Below, piece by piece: positions 1 through 10,790 of a stretch of 64,000 nucleotides of DNA. The stretch is taken from the NCBI GenBank assembly GCA_942486035.1, contig CALNXK010000040.1:2200001-2264000 (forward strand), read 5' to 3'. The stretch is from Porites lobata. Taxonomy: Eukaryota > Cnidaria > Anthozoa > Scleractinia > Poritidae. How positions within the stretch are numbered: the first letter of the stretch is position 1; the number at the start of each line of letters is the position of its first letter. The notes below the pieces were generated by a model that did no database searches, was not told the DNA's origin, and was given only the letters and a program-made list of their open reading frames with translations. Position numbers and translations under genes: made by a program.

Positions 1-104
1 CCACGGGGGATGTCAATCCGTCTCACTTTGTTCATGTTTCACCAATATCAGCTCGGTGTTACTCCAAGTTATTTTATTGCAGCATAGCGTGAACTGTCGC
101 AAGC
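1..104. other. Left edge, nothing recognised
   Basis: Short AT-rich stretch before the first miniature element. I see no exon, repeat or splice signal here. The exon that should follow the Kazal exon of the pseudogene copy, if present, would lie further left, outside the window. Confidence 0.4.
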
Positions 105-336
105 CCTGGGGCCCGTTTCTCGAAAGTCCCGATAATTAACGGGCCCGGTAAGCTGTTGCCGTTCGGCATTAAAGACCGCAGTTTCAGTAGTTTTGCAACA
201 TGATAAAACTATCAGTTGAAACAAAATGGAGTAGTTTTCTGGCCGGGACCCGCGCTCTAATTCTTTTTATTTCTATTTGAATATTTGATTTCGGGCCCGA
301 AAAGTTACCGGGCCTTTCGAGAAACGGGTCCCAGGA
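105..336. mobile_element. MITE with CCTGGG...GTTTCTCGAAAG ends
   Basis: Terminal inverted repeat of about 22 bp: left end reads CCTGGGGCCCGTTTCTCG, right end is its near-perfect complement. Internal CCCG/CGGG pairs extend the stem. Non-coding. It is absent at the equivalent place in the second copy of the duplicated block. No target duplication could be read. Confidence 0.6.
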
Positions 337-511
337 CTTATACATCTTCGTATGGGGTTTAGGACTCTGTTATACCACATCTACCACATTTACACATTCA
401 AGTTAAACTTTATTACAGAGTTAAAACGTTAATAAAAAACGGGGGGGGTGGGCGCTTATACCCAAGGGGACCTATAACGGCTTAGAAGTGGCAGTTTAAG
501 GTCTTGCTTAC

Positions 512-733
512 CTTCACAGCTTCCTGGATGGTAGATACGGGGGTCGCTCTCAAGTCCTTTGCAGTAGCCGAGCTTCTGCCAGCATTGATTTTCGTATGTC
601 GTACCGCTCGCACTGCACACTGGATCTTGATACGATGGACATTGATCATTACATTCACAGCGACCGGCATACCCATTATATACTTTGCAGACTCCAAATC
701 GTGGGCATTGCACGTTAAGACAAGGATCTACGT
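512..733 (-). pseudogene. Copy A exon 10: follistatin-like Kazal domain, acceptor lost
   Basis: Frame is intact (DVDPCLNVQCPRFGVCK...) with a good GTAAGC donor. The acceptor that reads ATAG in copy B reads ATGG here (complement of 734-735). A cryptic GTAG lies 6 nt inside the exon and would keep the frame, losing two residues. Confidence 0.8.
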
Positions 734-843
734 CCATGTTGAAAAAAAAAAGGGTGGATATTTTAGTAGAGTTGAGTTTAAAGGAATTTCAATTCAACCA
801 TCGAGCGGGGAGCTTTCTCCAAGGGCCTAAGTCAGAAACGTAC

Positions 844-940
844 CTCCAACAACAGCATAGGCTACAATAAGTGGGTCATGGATAGGACCTGATCCACTGA
901 GGTCTTTAACACATATCCTCACAGATTGCAAGCCAACGTT
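844..940 (-). pseudogene. Copy A exon 9: end of H-type lectin repeat 3
   Basis: 97 nt, TTTGCAG acceptor, GTACGT donor. Encodes the ...ICVKDLSGSGPIHDPLIV segment that closes the third lectin repeat. Intact relative to copy B. Confidence 0.75.
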
Positions 941-1300
941 CTGCAAAGAGAGACAAGTTCAAGCAACTTATTATAATACAAAAGAAGTGCGATTTCACTT
1001 TAGCAGATTTTAATTGTGGTGATGAGAATCGTTTTAATGCTAATGGCGAGAACAGCAGAAAAGGAAGTAAGAAACGAAAAGAAACGTTTCTTTTCCGTTA
1101 TTATATGTTATGTTATTTTTTTGCACTTGCTGTAAAAAAAAATATAATAATAATAAAAAGCTGGCGACATGTTAAAAATAAGGAAAAAGAGAACGGCAGG
1201 AAATGAACACTCCAAAGTGTAACCGTGGTTTAAAATTTAAAAGTTTTCCTATTTGGGAATGTCTAATGACGTGAGTATAGAGAACGAAACACAAACCTAC

Positions 1301-1426
1301 CTCCACCCAGGTCGAGATTATGTTATTTTCGGGGAGAAACCGGCCCTTCGCCTGGCGACCGTATCGGTGATTGACAGAAACAAGGACAACTGGCGACTCG
1401 TGGAATGTTTTATTGAAAGAAACGTC
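1301..1426 (-). pseudogene. Copy A exon 8: H-type lectin repeat 3 core
   Basis: 126 nt, phase 0 at both ends, TTACAG acceptor and GTAGGT donor. Encodes FHESPVVLVSVNHRYGR...IISTWVE, differing from copy B at only two residues by eye. Confidence 0.75.
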
Positions 1427-1864
1427 CTGTAAGAAAGAAGGAATTCAACACGATTAAGAATCGTAGCCTGCGTAGCAAACGTAATTTAAACTCAGTGTTA
1501 GTAACGTCTACGAAGCGTGCCGATATCCTTGTTCTGCGGATTCCTTTCCGGGGTTTCCTTTCCTTCCTGGGATATCCTTGTTCTGAAATACGTTTTGTAT
1601 TTCCCATCAACCTGACTGTCAAATCGACAATGGCATTTTAAACAGACCAATTATGGCGCGTACTCAAATCCTGTTAAACAGGTAGGGGCCCAGACCAAGG
1701 ACTTTCGCGCTGTTTCGCAGACGGACGTAACCAGAGATAGTTTCGACCGGTGGCAGGGGCTAAAGGATCGTGGTTCTCATCGATTAACGTAGTAAAGCAC
1801 AAACAAAACACTCAAGTAGTTTGGTCTTTGTTACCTTGACAGCTGATTGACAGCTACCACTCAC

Positions 1865-1966
1865 CTGGCAGAAGCCATAGTTGTCCTCAGCTGACGGGTA
1901 TCCGTCATTTGGAAAGAACTTTTCTCCGGCAGTCACGTTGTCAAGCCTGAGGAATGCGAACCAGTC
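1865..1966 (-). pseudogene. Copy A exon 7: H-type lectin repeat 2/3 junction
   Basis: 102 nt, phase 0 at both ends, GTGAGT donor. Begins DWFAF, the closing strand of lectin repeat 2, and ends YGFCQ, the opening of repeat 3. Confidence 0.75.
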
Positions 1967-1984
1967 CTGTCGGTGAAAGAAAAC

Positions 1985-2305
1985 CAGAAACGTATAATGA
2001 TCCAAGGGATCATTTGATGGATTCGCCCTAAGTGAGAAGTCAGTGCTAATGTTGGCTTAGGGGAGGGGTAAGTGGGCAGTTTCCCAGAAACGTAAATGAT
2101 CCAAGGGATCATTTGATGGATTTGCCCTAAGTGAGAAGTAAGTGTTAATGTTGGCTTACGGGAGGGGTAGGTGGGCAGTTTCCCAGAAACGTATAATGAT
2201 CCAAGGGATCATTTGATGGATTTGCCCTAAGTGAGAAGTAAGAGCTAACGTTGGCTTAGGGGAGGGGTAGGTGGGCAGTTTCCCAGAAACGTATAATGAT
2301 CTAAA
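1985..2305. repeat. Intronic ~100-bp tandem repeat, about 3 units
   Basis: Unit contains GATCCAAGGGATCATTTGAT and GGGGAGGGGTAGGTGGGCAG. About three units lie between exons 6 and 7 here, against about five at the same position in copy B. A lone degenerate unit occurs near 55,825-55,880. Confidence 0.85.
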
Positions 2306-2660
2306 TTAAGTTGGAGAATTCATCATCATTTTACTGTTTTAGTTGATATCCTTCGAAGCACTAGTTAGCTCATGCCTCATATCAAGAGAGGTTGTTACTT
2401 TTCCCTTTCCGGTTTTTGCAGAAATTCTAAAAACGCATTAACCTCAAAAAGATAACCTGTTAAAAACTGGCATAGTATGTGGTCCTGGAGATCTGCTTAA
2501 GTACAAATTAAATATAAAAGGACCTAATATGGAGCCTTGTGGGACGTCAGACACTACCTATTCCTAGATCACAGCTGGTGAAATGACGATGGATTCCTGA
2601 AAAAAAAAAAAAAAACATATATCTATGTTACGTGTATACTTTATCGTTATTCCCACGTAC

Positions 2661-2825
2661 CACAATTGTATCTCTGTGTTTTCCATCAAAAGGCAAGAAT
2701 TCCCTGATGCAAACTTCGAAACCTTCAGAATTTACATTCTCCAACCATACATAAACAGCATCAGTTGGCTTTGTACTGCGGCCGTATTTTGCGGAAACAA
2801 ACACGTACGGCTTAGAGGCAAAGCT
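2661..2825 (-). pseudogene. Copy A exon 6: H-type lectin repeat 2 core
   Basis: 165 nt, CTTCCAG acceptor and GTACGT donor, phase 0. Encodes SFASKPYVFVSAKYGRS...GFEVCIREF, intact. Confidence 0.75.
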
Positions 2826-2941
2826 CTGGAAGACAAAATACGAGGTCAAATGAGCCTATTGACAATGAAATGGACGTAGATTGACTGAAATTTGATCCAT
2901 CTGTTAATCCTTGACAGAGGCCTTGGTTTTGACAACGTTAA

Positions 2942-4217
2942 CAAGGGCGGATTAAAGGGTGGGCCCAGGAGGCCCATGCCCCCCGTTTTGTGCTGGAATT
3001 TTTTTCTTTTGTAAACGTGTGTCGGATGGTACGTCGAGCTTTGTTACTTAACTATATTTTCTTAAATAAACATTGTTAATACTGGAGAAAATGTATCGAA
3101 CGTTGTTCGAATCATCCGCCCTTATAAACTAGCTTCCAACCGACAAACTGAAAGATGCTACTGATACCTGCCAACTTGCAGAAGCTTTAAAAGTCTTCTC
3201 AAGAGAAAGTTATTCGTCACTATTTGCCCGATCTTCCATTGCCAAGCAGTGCGTCCCAGGAGCCAGAGCTGTGGAAGCGCTTTGGGTATCGTAATTTTAT
3301 TTCAAATTTACTAAGAATACAGCACAGTTTCACTAAGTTTATATGTACTCATGTACATAGTTATGAAACGTTTTTTCAGTGGTACGCGAAGGAAACCATT
3401 TCTGTCTTGCGATATATGTAAGTGGTTGCTTTCATTTTCAGGATCAATAGAACAGAAAAAGCCTCCATTTTACAAGAAGAATTGGCAGCCTGCAACAAAG
3501 GCCTATACTCCAAACTCCACACAATTCTGCGTCTCCTAATGATCGGCCATGTCACAAGTGCAACTGTGGAACGTAGCAACTCATCACTGCGCTTTGTAAA
3601 GAGTTGTTTTAGAAGCACCATGAGAGAAGACCGCCTTAACGCACTGTCGCTGCTCTTTATTCACAAGGACGTTGCTCTGGATTATGATGCAATTATTGAC
3701 GACTATGCCAAGCGCAACAAGAGAAGGATGACATTTATCAATCCCCTGCAATGATTTTACTTGTGATTGGTCTTAGAGTCACGTCCTTGGGATGCATTTC
3801 CTTTGTTGAATTTTTTTACTATAAATCTTCTTTGCATCTGTGTTCGAAGCCTACATTTTTGGTCGCAAATGACCAAAGCTCCCGGAATGCATGCAGTAAA
3901 TATCCTTCTGAAACAAACTGGATTTGACAATTTTTCAGGGAGACAATATTGCTGCCTTTGCTGGGAGGTTGTGCTCCCGCCGCAATCGCGTCGACTCCTG
4001 CTAGCATCGTAAAATTTAAGCGTCCAGAATGCACTAGATTGCATCTCAGAGAACCTCAATCTCAAAAATTTTCGCGGAGGCCATGCGCCCGAAACTCCCT
4101 GGAAAAGTGCGCCGTTCGCAGTCCTGATGGGCGCTATCGTGCTCATATTACCACTGTATACAGTTACTATATTTCTAGGTCCCCTCTATCACAAAATCCT
4201 CCGTCCGCCACTGATTG
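2942..4217 (+). mobile_element. hAT transposon remnant, antisense in intron (copy A)
   Basis: Plus-strand reading from about 3,440 to 3,754 gives the C-terminal dimerisation region of hAT transposases, seen as VERSNSSLRFVKSCFRSTM followed by RLNALSLLFIHKD. Degenerate upstream pieces (LAEALKVFS, SSLFARS) match the same family. The 3' part ends in CCGTCCGCCACTG and the left end in CAAGGGCGGATT, resembling hAT ends. ACGTTAA flanks both sides (2935-2941 and 4218-4224) as a probable target duplication. The transposase is incomplete. The same insertion is at 52,118-53,397, so it predates the segmental duplication. Confidence 0.75.
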
Positions 4218-4356
4218 ACGTTAACGTGTTACATACCAAAAAACCTTGAGAAATCACAGAAAGCACTATGTCATTCCTGCTAAAAAGTGTTGTTCTTACA
4301 AGCAGCATTTTTGTACTTTATTTTCAGCAGATCGTTAACTAATTTCATGATCTAAC

Positions 4357-4611
4357 CTGAGAAAAGGCCACTTTTTCACACTTGGTTTCTGTTGTCCATA
4401 TTCCACCAAGAGCAACGCTTCCATGCGTTATATCTGTGCTTGGCTGGTCTTCGAACGCTAACCAGTTGATCATTCCCGTGTCGTTTTTATTACCCGCCGT
4501 GCGCGAACATAGTTTAAATCCAACTGTATTGATGGATTCTGCCCACAGAGCCGAGGGCGTGTGAGCCATCGACGAGTTTTCTTCATGACTCAGTGACACA
4601 AAAACGTGGAC
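4357..4611 (-). pseudogene. Copy A exon 5: H-type lectin repeat 1 core
   Basis: 255 nt, ATTTCAG acceptor, GTTAGA donor, phase 0. Encodes VHVFVSLSHEEN...GFKLCSR...INWLAFEDQ, the typical H-type lectin strand pattern, then the KCEKVAF opening of repeat 2. Intact. Confidence 0.75.
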
Positions 4612-5050
4612 CTGAAATGAATCGGTTAGAAATTTGTATAAGTAAAAACAGATAAAGCGCTCCAGTGCCGTTGATATGCCACTGTCAGTCCATCGAGGTA
4701 CTTGTTCTTAGTCGTTTTGATCGACCGTTATTTTCACTAAGAAAATACCGAGTGCTTCTATGGTCTAACTTGAAGTCATTTCAACTGAGAAATCGCTATT
4801 CTGAGATTAACTCCAACAGGAAACTGTCTGGTGACATTACCCAAAAGATGGCGAATTATTATCATTTTTTTTTCGATTCTTGACTCTTAGTTGATGAAGG
4901 GTTGGAATACACATTAGGTCCTTGACTCATTTAAAATTCCCCGGGGAAGCCTTGTTCATTAATTTAACGATAACGTAAAGTTTAAGCTCATAGCTCAGTC
5001 CATTTTAAAAGTGCGGAAACACATCTTGGTATGCAGTCATAAATACTTAC

Positions 5051-5199
5051 AGTCCGTGATCCAACGAATTGGCGATGAAAAGTCACATCTGTGCAACGTG
5101 GCAATGTACAGTGAGCCGGCACTTCACACTTGCTGCTGTTGCGACTCCATTCCTGCCTTGTCTTCGAAACGTCTACTTTTCCAATCTGATAGGAGAATC
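5051..5199 (-). pseudogene. Copy A exon 4: start of H-type lectin repeat 1
   Basis: 149 nt, acceptor TTATAAG (phase 1), GTAAGT donor. Encodes FSYQIGKVDVSKTRQEW through CTDVTFHRQFVGSRT. Intact. Confidence 0.7.
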
Positions 5200-5866
5200 C
5201 TTATAAGATAGAAACGCAATTTCATAATATTCTTAACCCTTAAAGTAAAGGCAAGGTGCTTAAAATAAGAAAGGAAGTCGAGGAAAAGTGCCGAAGAGTA
5301 ATAAAAGCAACAAAATTAAAGTCCTTAGCCACGACAACAGGACCGACATGGCTAAGTGCAGGTCCTCAAGCACCATATTCATGTGTCGCACACGAAAATT
5401 TGAAATTTTATGGCTACGGTGTGGGGGGCATTTGGCCCACAACTGCGAGACTAAGAGTGAGTAGTTTGAGTGTAATGGCAGTCACCATCTGGCTGTTTGT
5501 AATGATAGTATGAGGCATCAGTGGTAGTCAGAGTCTTGTATCTGGAACGATTTTCGAGTTCGTTGTATTTGAAGAGGGGTCGGGGAAAAAATCTGTCACA
5601 CTCGGCTACACTTCGGATATTTTTAATGCCTTCCTCGGTAATGTACGATGAAACATTGTGTACCGTGTTTGATATACGAAGAAGCGAAAATATATTATCG
5701 TGTTTGAGACGTAAAAAGAGACGAGGAAGGCCCGAGGAACAAATCTTCCATGCAGGATCCGAGGTTCCGGTGTCACATTGCGAAGGGGGAAGGGGTTGGT
5801 GGCTGAGGGAAGAGGACGTTGAGAATAACTGACAGAGCAGGTTATACGGGAAAATTAAATTCTCAC

Positions 5867-6237
5867 TTGGTTTGTGTGTTCCGTTGCCGCAGTAACGAAA
5901 GTTACAAATTGGGGGCTTCCCAAGGTGGTAGACGTAGAATCCTCCACAGTTACGAACTGTGATGCTTGTTGAGTATTCACAACAATTGTTTTTGTAACGG
6001 AAACAAACTTTGCGTCGGACAGCACCTCAGCTATTTCAGGATGACTGCCGTTCAGCCAACCCGTCAGTTCTGCGCCACATCGAAACTCCGGAACACATGA
6101 ATCCGCCATTTGCTTTCCAGCATCTCCCCCAAAGCGATACCATCCGTTAAAATCATCATCACAAAGGAAGTCAATACTGATTTTGTAAAAGGAGTTTGCT
6201 CTGCTGGACTCGTTAAGGAACGTGTAATGGTAACACT
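5867..6237 (-). pseudogene. Copy A exon 3: D8C domain, frameshifted
   Basis: 371 nt against 372 in copy B. One C is missing in AGCACCTCAG (6021-6030; copy B has AGCACCCTCAG). The D8C frame breaks after HPEIAE. The rest of the domain, including the CGGFYVY stretch, continues in another frame. Splice sites are preserved. Confidence 0.85.
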
Positions 6238-6489
6238 CTAAAATAAAACAGAACATTGTAAGCTTCCGAAATTAAACCGGCGTTAATAGACGGCGCACGT
6301 CAATCGGGATTGAGGCGCAGTCTTTTAATATACCATGAAGCCACCAAATGTGTCTCAGTGCTAAGTGCGTTTACGTGTTTAGAGACGATGTGCCCAAACA
6401 TTTGGGCAAAATCGCTTCCCAAGAATGCAATATGTCCACTTCTGGTCAGACATCGCTCCCTCGGTCAACCACATGCACTGCGGGTTGAG

Positions 6490-7700
6490 GGGTTTGGGGA
6501 GCTTAGTCTATGGTATAAGGTCACAAAAATCACCTGAGCCTTGACTGGTATGGTTCCAGTGGCACATCCCCACAAATCTAATTTAACAAACCCCCCCCCC
6601 CCCCCCACCGCACCCCGGCTTAATATGCGCCTGGCGGCAATGTGAAGGCTTGTCTATTACTCTAGGGAAATTCGCAATTTCGGGGGAATTTCATGCACAA
6701 TTTAGGTGCGAGTGGTTCCCTTGTAAAAATAGAAAAGTTGAACAGAGTTTTACCCTCTATTTTATATTTTTTTTCCACAAAAATACGAACTCCTCATTTT
6801 CTCCACTTCACGTTTTTCGCACTCCGTGTTAACCTCATTAATTCCAGACAACCGCGGTACAAGAAATAAAACGATGACGCCTGTTCTAAGTTGGTCAATT
6901 TCAATATCACTGTGAACTTGATTGTATCTTATCAAGGCACTTCCTGAACGACAAAAATTTAATGAACTGTGAAGTACAACAATTAGCTGGTAAGAGGGTT
7001 CCAAAGCTCGAAACTAATATGGCCATGTCACGATAAACTTTTCACCTCAATGCCTGTGGTCATGAATGTGCAATTCCACTTAACTTTCAAGACTTAGATA
7101 GATACCCTCAAAAACATATATTGTATAGTAGCTGAACAATGTGTTTACTTATTACTTTCTTTGTCATCTTTTTATAATAGCTAGCACTATGACACAATTA
7201 AGTTAAGTCAAAAGCGTTAAAAAAAATTACATCTAAAAGGAGAAAAGCCTGATTAAGAGAACAGATTGTGCAGGCCCTTGTGGCTATATTACGTGGACGT
7301 GAGACGGTCGGCCCTGTAGCGATCCGGTAACACTTAAGATTAAAAATTTTTTTTATAAAGAGGTTGTACTTTAACTGATCCTTTTCTAGTATCCATGGTC
7401 AGTAGAATCACGACTAGTGGTTGAATATGGGAAGCAACAACGTCACCGGATGAAGTTCCTTTTAACTGTAATTTTCGCAACTCTTTTGACTTTCCTGACG
7501 TATCCTGCGTAGCATGGAAGGCGCGGTTTTTTTAGGAAGAAGGTTGCCTAGTCCCTGTACGGCGTTTTTGCAGGCCTTCTCGGTCAATTCACTTTAGTGA
7601 CGCCATGGCGAACGGGCAGGAAACACTCACTCACTTCTTCGTTCTGACCACGGGACCCGAAACACATTAGCCGCGCAGAATAATGGGGCCTTGGGACAAA
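6490..7700. other. Upstream flank of the duplicated block, non-coding
   Basis: Matches 58,675-59,870 in copy B, which lies upstream of the intact gene's first exon. Contains a poly-C run near 6,591-6,606. No exon-like reading with splice sites is seen. Confidence 0.6.
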
Positions 7701-7759
7701 CAACAATAATTATAAAAGTAAATTATAATAATTATGAAAGTAAATTATCATAATTATAA

Positions 7760-8035
7760 AACAACAGAAATGTGGCGGTGGTGGTGGTGGAGGGAAAACA
7801 ATAGAAATGTGGTGGCGGTGGTGGTGGTGGTGGTGGAGGGAAAACAATAGAAATGTGGTGGCGGTGGTGGTGGTGGTGGTGGTGGAGGGAAAACAATAGA
7901 AAGGAGGAGGAGGAGGAGGAGGAGGAGGAGGAGGAGGAGGAGGAGGAAAACAATGGAAATGTGGCGGTGGTGGTGGAGAGAAAACAATAGAAATGTGGCG
8001 TCGGTGGTGGTGGTGGAGGGAAACGGGGTAAAAAA
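7760..8035. repeat. GGT/GGA minisatellite with AAAACAATAGAAATG spacers
   Basis: Units of (GGT)n GGAGGGAAAACAATAGAAATGTGG recur about six times, with one (GGA)n tract near 7,898-7,946. The same unit appears inverted at 13,188-13,376. The tract is strongly purine-rich on this strand. Confidence 0.9.
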
Positions 8036-8044
8036 AATTTGCAT

Positions 8045-8170
8045 TTTATTCATGAGATCAAGACAATAGCCTATGACGTCACCTAGTTAATGTATTCCTG
8101 CGCACCTTTTATTCATGAGATCAAGACAATAGCCTATGACGTCACCTAGTTAATGTATCCCTGCGCACGC
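8045..8170. repeat. Two direct 63-bp units, each with TGACGTCA
   Basis: TTATTCATGAGATCAAGAC...CCTATGACGTCACCTAGTTAATGTAT occurs twice in tandem, with one base different near the end. Each unit holds a perfect CRE-type octamer, at 8074-8081 and 8137-8144. Confidence 0.85.
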
Positions 8171-10209
8171 TTATATGCGCAAAAAAGAGGCCTAACCGGT
8201 GCACCTTATACTACTGAGCCTCAAAACTACATTTATTTGATTTCTTTTTCGAGAAAGCGCGGTGCCTAACAACAATTAATGATAAACTGTATTGTTTAGT
8301 GGCTATCATATAACCTTACAACTTCGGTTTGTTGCTGTTGTTGTTTGTTTGTTCATAATGCCCTTATAACTAAAACCAAAATTTAAAGCAAGTTTATTAT
8401 AGCTAAGTAGCGCATCTTCTCAAACATGCAAAAAGGTTTAATTAAAGGAGCTGTGGCCCAAAATTCGTCAGAATTCGAACAGTAGGAACTGCCACCAAAC
8501 TGAGTGAAAACATCAAAATAACCACTCAGAAGGTTAAAAGAAGATATAAATGACATAGAAAATAACAAAGGAAGCAGAGGGCGGATGGACAAACTTGAGA
8601 AAGATTGAAACGGATTGCAATCGTGGTGTTTGAAAACTTGTTCAGTAGCCTAACAGTTTTTCAAAGTTACGTTTTGTTGTTTGTAACATTTTATATTATG
8701 CCTGGGAAACATATTTGCTTGACTCAAAGCAGTGATTTTCCTATTGTAAAGTAATTTCACAAGGTTCATGACGAATAAGGACGCGTAACTGGGGCCGGCA
8801 TATATCGATAACAAAATGAACTAGCAAGCCGTGGTGAAACAACCCCTTTGACACACCTCTTTACACAACACTACCTCGCTTCAATGTTTGTGTTTATAAA
8901 CTCCTCTAACCGATGGTTTTCATATTACGTTATATAGCCGGGACGGGCGGGTGGTCTTAGTGCAGATTCGCCCAGCTTAATATAATAGCCGGCCAGCATT
9001 AAAGCGCCTAAAAGACTAAAAAAATTAAGAGACCATGAAAGTATATCTAACCGAATTTTTGAAAACATACCTAAAAACGGACCAGAATATTCGCACAGGA
9101 ACCTGGCGATAGCCAGGTTTCTGGTCACTGCGGTGAGAATAAACTGATAGGGGGCTTGCTGTCCTGGTTGGTCTCATTCTCAAGCTCAGTCCACGAGCTA
9201 ACTCGCCATGGGTTGGGAAGGGGACTCCATGTCAATCCCTAGGGGGGGAGGAGGGTGCTGCAAAAGCGTGGTACTGTCCGTAAGTCTTGCTTTGGGAGAG
9301 TCAGTGCACTCGTCATGTCTGCCTTTAGTTTGTCATGTCAAATTCTTGTAATGTTTGAGGCCCATTGGCCAATGAAAGCATTCCCCTCAAGCACGTGCTA
9401 GGCTGGGGAGGTGGAGGAAGTCAGGGGGGGAAGGGGGGAAGGGGGTGATTTAACCTTGAATTCTCTGCTTAGAACTTGGTCAAGTCTGAAGCATCCTCTG
9501 TCATTTTGAGCCTTCAAGCAGCTAGAGTGTATGGCCAAGTCCAGACTGTCTTTTTGATGGACTTGAATGTTTCTTTTGCTAATCAGGAACCAGGAAGAGA
9601 GTCACCTTTAAGAGAACCATGGGTAAGAGCTGAGTTTCTTGACAATATTCACTTTAGTTGAGTCCGTTTAAGGTGTGTGGCCTCCAGGAGCCCACTGGTG
9701 CGGTTTTCATAAATCCGGCTAGATATATTAGCTCTCAAATTCTCGAATTAAACTCCCTTGCTAAACGTAACGCCTATTTGCGTGCATGAAGGTGATTTTC
9801 TTTTTAAAATAAAACAGAAAACAACTTCATAAAAAGGTTTTTATTTCTTTAATTCTTCCTTTTTTCTTTACATAACTATGAGAGAGCTTAATCAGTGACC
9901 TCTTAGATTATTAGAAACGCATCTCCTTAAGCGCTAATAACATAAAAAAAGCGAATTTCGCACTAAACCCTAGAGAACATACCGGATAATCAAATCATTC
10001 TACATAATATATCATGGAGTACTTTTACTTAACTATCAGTTTTCCAGCCTCGTTTCGTAGCAGCAACCAACGTAGTTAATGATACCCTTGTTAGTAAGGA
10101 CAGCTGATATATATAATTGTGATGAACTTAGTTATAAATTTTTAATTGTCATGCATAATGCAGGAAAACAAGCCCAGATAAATATCAAAGCTGATGAAGT
10201 TCACTGCTT
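8171..10209. other. Intergenic stretch, no gene recognised
   Basis: Mixed AT-rich sequence with a G-rich portion around 9,240-9,450. Reading frames are short and none matches a family I know. Poly-A-signal-like runs near 9,800-9,850 may belong to the 3' side of the orphan TLDc exon. Confidence 0.4.
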
Positions 10210-10485
10210 TTAGGGTGTTTCGTAAAAAGTTTCTACTTCGTCTGGTGTGAACTCGAAAGTTCCTGCCAGGAATGTTTGGGCGAATTTGCTGCGGTAGCTG
10301 TACCCGCTAGGTGGGCCGTAAGTATGGCCAAGGTTGCTGAAAGAATTGCTATTGGAAGACGCGTAGCTATAAATGACAATGTCATATCCACCTCCGAATG
10401 TAGGCCCATTGCAATTGTTAGAGCTTATGGATCTTTTGTAAGAAGCATTTTTCCCTGTTTGAGGTAATTTGACAGGTGCCCAGTA
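10210..10485 (-). pseudogene. Orphan TLDc C-terminal exon, 5'-truncated
   Basis: About 90 codons end in a TAA at 10210-10212. They read WAPVKLPQTGK...GPTFGGGYDI...FSNLGHTYGPPSGY...FAQTFLAG...FTPDEVETFYE, the C-terminal half of a TLDc domain. It is clearly homologous to the last exon of the main gene (20734-21077) but diverged. The segment that should precede WAPVK (AFLFSL in the main gene) is absent and no acceptor is visible, because a CRE-containing minisatellite begins there. It is either a relic of a duplicated 3' end or, less likely, an alternative terminal exon. Confidence 0.7.
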
Positions 10486-10539
10486 GTGGAGGAGGCACCG
10501 GTTACTCCTTTTTTTGCCGATTTAATTAACTTTTTGTGC

Positions 10540-10790
10540 GGTATAAATTAACGCAGATGACGTCATGCATCTTATTAAGATAGGATGATGTCATAGTTTA
10601 AATTAATGCCGATGACGTCACGCATGCCATCAAGATAGGATGATGTCATAGTTTATTTTTAGCTGACTGACGTCATGAATGTCATATAGATAGGATGATG
10701 TCATAGTTTATTTGTAGCTGGCAAGGAGCAAGTGACGTCAGAATTTCCTAGAGTTGAAGTCATCAAAAAATGTTGACATCATAATCTATA
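10540..10790. repeat. Degenerate ~60-bp minisatellite with CRE octamers
   Basis: Units carry TGACGTCA (10558, 10613, 10668, 10733) alternating with GATAGGATGATGTCATAG. Spacing is 55-65 bp. It directly abuts the truncated TLDc exon. Confidence 0.8.

Larger units (their letters stand above)
512..6237 (-). pseudogene. 5'-truncated duplicate of the D8C/H-lectin/Kazal gene
   Basis: Eight exons match exons 3-10 of the intact gene: 5867-6237, 5051-5199, 4357-4611, 2661-2825, 1865-1966, 1301-1426, 844-940 and 512-733. Three defects are visible. The signal peptide exon, exon 2 and the upstream region are deleted. The D8C exon is 371 nt instead of 372 and shifts frame near 6,024. The Kazal exon acceptor AG is GG. 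All other frames and donors are intact, so the decay looks recent. Exons downstream of the Kazal exon are not present in the window. An assembly error is a possible alternative for the single-base frameshift but not for the deletion. Confidence 0.8.
340..7745 (-). repeat. Segmental duplication, copy A
   Basis: Direct, same-orientation duplicate of about 48,908-59,895. Homology starts near the shared CTTCGTATGGGG and ends in AT-rich microsatellite (AAAGTAAATTATAATAAT). Exons, introns, a hAT insertion and an intronic tandem repeat are all shared, and exon sequence is visibly very similar. Copy A lacks 2.94 kb present in copy B (B 55,733-58,672). The join in A is at 6,487-6,488, with a 2-bp GA microhomology. 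Confidence 0.9.

Noticed and set aside
5256..5513. Conserved frame in both duplicated copies (also 54,498-54,755)
   Set aside because: Conservation is explained by the recent segmental duplication. It has no phase-compatible splice sites or domain.
7732..8053. His/Ser/Pro-rich open frames on the minus strand
   Set aside because: They are translations of the trinucleotide minisatellite in several frames, with no start context or domain.
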